A DNA stretch of 64,000 nucleotides from the NCBI GenBank assembly GCA_958430865.1, contig CAUDNR010004334.1, positions 56,176-120,175 of the forward strand, in the 5' to 3' direction. Source of the stretch: Entrophospora sp. SA101 (Eukaryota; Glomeromycota; Glomeromycetes; Entrophosporales; Entrophosporaceae). Position 1 is the stretch's first letter, and every line of letters begins with the position of its first letter. Both the position numbers and the translations under genes were made by a program. Below are positions 61,959 through 64,000 of the stretch, one piece after another. Under the pieces are notes generated by a model. That model was given only the letters and a program-made list of their open reading frames with translations, did not search any database and was not told where the DNA came from.

Positions 61959-64000
61959 TGTATGTATTTTCTTTATTCCCGCTCTTTTTAATTAGTTAAT
62001 TGTTATCTTCTCGATTAAATAATTTCCTTTTTGATATATCAATTATTAATTATTATCAATGTGTTTTTCAATGATTCCAGTAATTCGTTGATAAGCTAAT
62101 TAATAGAACAATTTTGACCGTTCCTGTTATATTAATCGGGTAATTTAATTTCATTCAATGCAATGATTCAATTTTTATTGTTAGAAAAAGAAGTTTGTAG
62201 AAAAAGTTTGTTAATTGATCAACTCGTACACACTAATTATTTATCCTATTGGTTTCTTTTTGGTAGGACAGACGCTAATTGATTTTTTTTTTTTTTTTTT
62301 TTGGAAAAACAAAAAAACAATTTGTTTTTTGACAGAGTCCAAGGTGACAAAACGCGAGTGTTGTTGTTTGGTTTGGTTTGGGTCTCCTAAAGAAACGTTA
62401 ATAACTAACCAGATCTACTATTTTTTATTTGTATTGATATTTTTATTTTAGCTTATAAATATTTTAATTGGAATCAAAACGCGGAACAGATCTTACTGGG
62501 TAATTACAAGATTTTCATTGATAATATTTTGCTTTGCGTAATCATAACAATAATACTAATATTATATTATTATAATTACAAGATGTCAAGGCAGCATTGA
62601 CTGTTGCAAAAGAAACAATTTGATATGCAACGTTTGATTATTGAAAATTTACAGATGTTGAAGCACGTATGCTACCTTGAACACATTACAGTCATTCTCA
62701 CACATTCCTCATGTACAAAAGGTTAATCTGACTGCAAGGCCCCTGATGATACAATGATCCAACAGAATTCCAGGGGGGTGTAAGGCCCTGGAGTTTACTG
62801 AGGCTGCATCGATCGTCAATGACACTTTTCACTAATCTTCCCTCACAACACCCAGACCAGAGAAGGCTGGTATGCTAGACGAAAAGTTGCCTGCAACGAT
62901 CCCACCTCTAGGGTAAGGATGGATCTGTGACCAAGCTGCAACTCTGCTGATGAATTGTAGTGCCATGTAAATATCCAGATCCATCAAAGCAAAGAGAATC
63001 TGCAACTTGTTTCAAGCACAGGAGATCACAATTCAGAGCAGGTTTGTGGCCCTGAAATTGCATTTGGGCTCTGATGTTATGAGGAAAGTTGTAAAATAGT
63101 GTTTGCTTTGTATAATCATTTTCATAAATGTTCTGTTTTTTTGATACTAACCAATTTAATAATTTTGGGTAGGGGATTGGATTGGGTTTTTGCCCAATCA
63201 GTTCTCTGTCCTGTAGGTTAAAATTAATATACATCTTAGTCAGCAATACGGCCAACAAAAAAAAAGTCATAAAATGGTTCAGATTTTGGTATGTTTTGTA
63301 CAAGTTAATCATTTTCCCAAATCTCTGTTTCTCTTTAATTTTTATTTGATCAACTGAATTTGTTTTTCGAATGGGGGTAGGGCTGTTGGTGAGTAGGCAT
63401 GCCACTGAAAAGACAGGAGATGCCTTTGAGATATATCAGCCAAACTCATAGAAAGAGATCTTTTGTCCAGACTAGGGTCACATGGATGTTAAGCACAGAA
63501 AATGTACACTATCAATGTATATTTTTTTCAACAACAAAATAAACATTTAAATAATTAATTGTTAAATATTAATACTTTTCTTTTCACAAAAATTACAGCA
63601 ACCCAGGACTCAACTGAATTCAGGGAAAATCCAAAACAGCAATCCAAGGTTGCAACTCCTGAGCTGCTGAATTTTCAAGCCAGTCTTAACGCCAACTTTA
63701 TTCTAGTGAGTGAGGGGTATAACACAAAGCAATCATCACATGAATGTCAACTCTCATCAGCAATCAATGCCCATATGGTAACAATCAAGCCTGGTTTGAG
63801 AGGAAGATAAGGAATGGTTTGACCAAAGCCTTCCAGCATGTTTAGGACTGTTTCACCTGTGGAAAAAAATATCCATGGTGCTGAATTGTGCTTAGTTGCA
63901 CGGTCTTACATGTTTGTGACAGGAAGTTTTAATTAAATCTGACACATGCAATCAACATCAGATTTATTATTCATGAGCAACCATAATTGATAATCAGGAA
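61959..64000. other. Gene-free region with a base-composition shift
   Basis: 61959-62600 is ordinary A/T-rich DNA, probably with the promoter of the disrupted gene. From about 62650 to the end, apart from 63510-63590, the sequence is far richer in G and C with many CTG, CCA and CAG words. Open frames there (62908-63405 minus, 165 codons; 63559-63810 plus, 83 codons) match nothing I know. It may be part of a repeat or transferred segment that continues beyond the window. Confidence 0.55.

Overview
This window is strongly AT-rich eukaryotic nuclear DNA. Short GT-AG introns (about 60-120 bp, often GTAAGT/GTATGT donors) interrupt compact genes, and long intergenic stretches are full of A/T runs and microsatellites. 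Gene content includes a BTB protein, MLH3, PEX14, a BiP-type ER Hsp70 and remnants of lineage-expanded families (kinase, nuclease-like plus bHLH). This fits a fungus, most likely an arbuscular mycorrhizal (Glomeromycotina, Rhizophagus-like) genome. The taxonomic call is inference from style and protein flavour, not a database match.

The dominant feature is one huge inverted repeat. Positions 1-23881 reappear as the reverse complement at 27781-51661, with paired positions always summing to 51662. I found no mismatch or length change wherever I compared the arms. A unique 3.9 kb spacer (23882-27780) separates them. The left arm reaches the first base of the window, so its true outer end is not visible. 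All left-arm genes therefore occur twice in mirror orientation.

Left arm in order: gene-poor DNA (1-3543); BTB protein (+, 3544-3963); MLH3 in 16 exons (+, 4240-8538); wax-synthase-like MBOAT acyltransferase (+, 8621-9978); an octanucleotide repeat; PlsC-type lysophosphatidate acyltransferase in 4 exons (-, 10171-11404); acidic coiled-coil protein (-, 12034-12766); PEX14 in 3 exons (+, 12901-14096), divergent from the previous gene across 134 bp; a degraded small gene and diverged tandem repeats; ER Hsp70/BiP (+, 15735-17847) ending in HGEL; a 625-residue coiled-coil protein (+, 18272-20149); a degraded protein-kinase fragment (-, 20712-20996); then gene-free DNA. The spacer holds no convincing gene but carries a 134 bp MITE with a near-perfect target-site duplication.

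Right of the inverted repeat (51662-64000) lie one low-complexity H/N/Q-rich protein gene (-, 53114-53767), long gene-free AT-rich DNA, and a multi-exon gene (-, 59652-61958) that joins a restriction-endonuclease-like domain to a bHLH region but appears disrupted. The last 1.4 kb has a clearly different base composition.

The genes look like housekeeping functions: meiotic and mismatch recombination (MLH3), lipid acylation (MBOAT, LPAAT), peroxisome import (PEX14) and ER folding (BiP). I see no operon-like system. The most important question is whether the perfect palindrome is a real, very recent or gene-converted inverted duplication or an assembly artefact.
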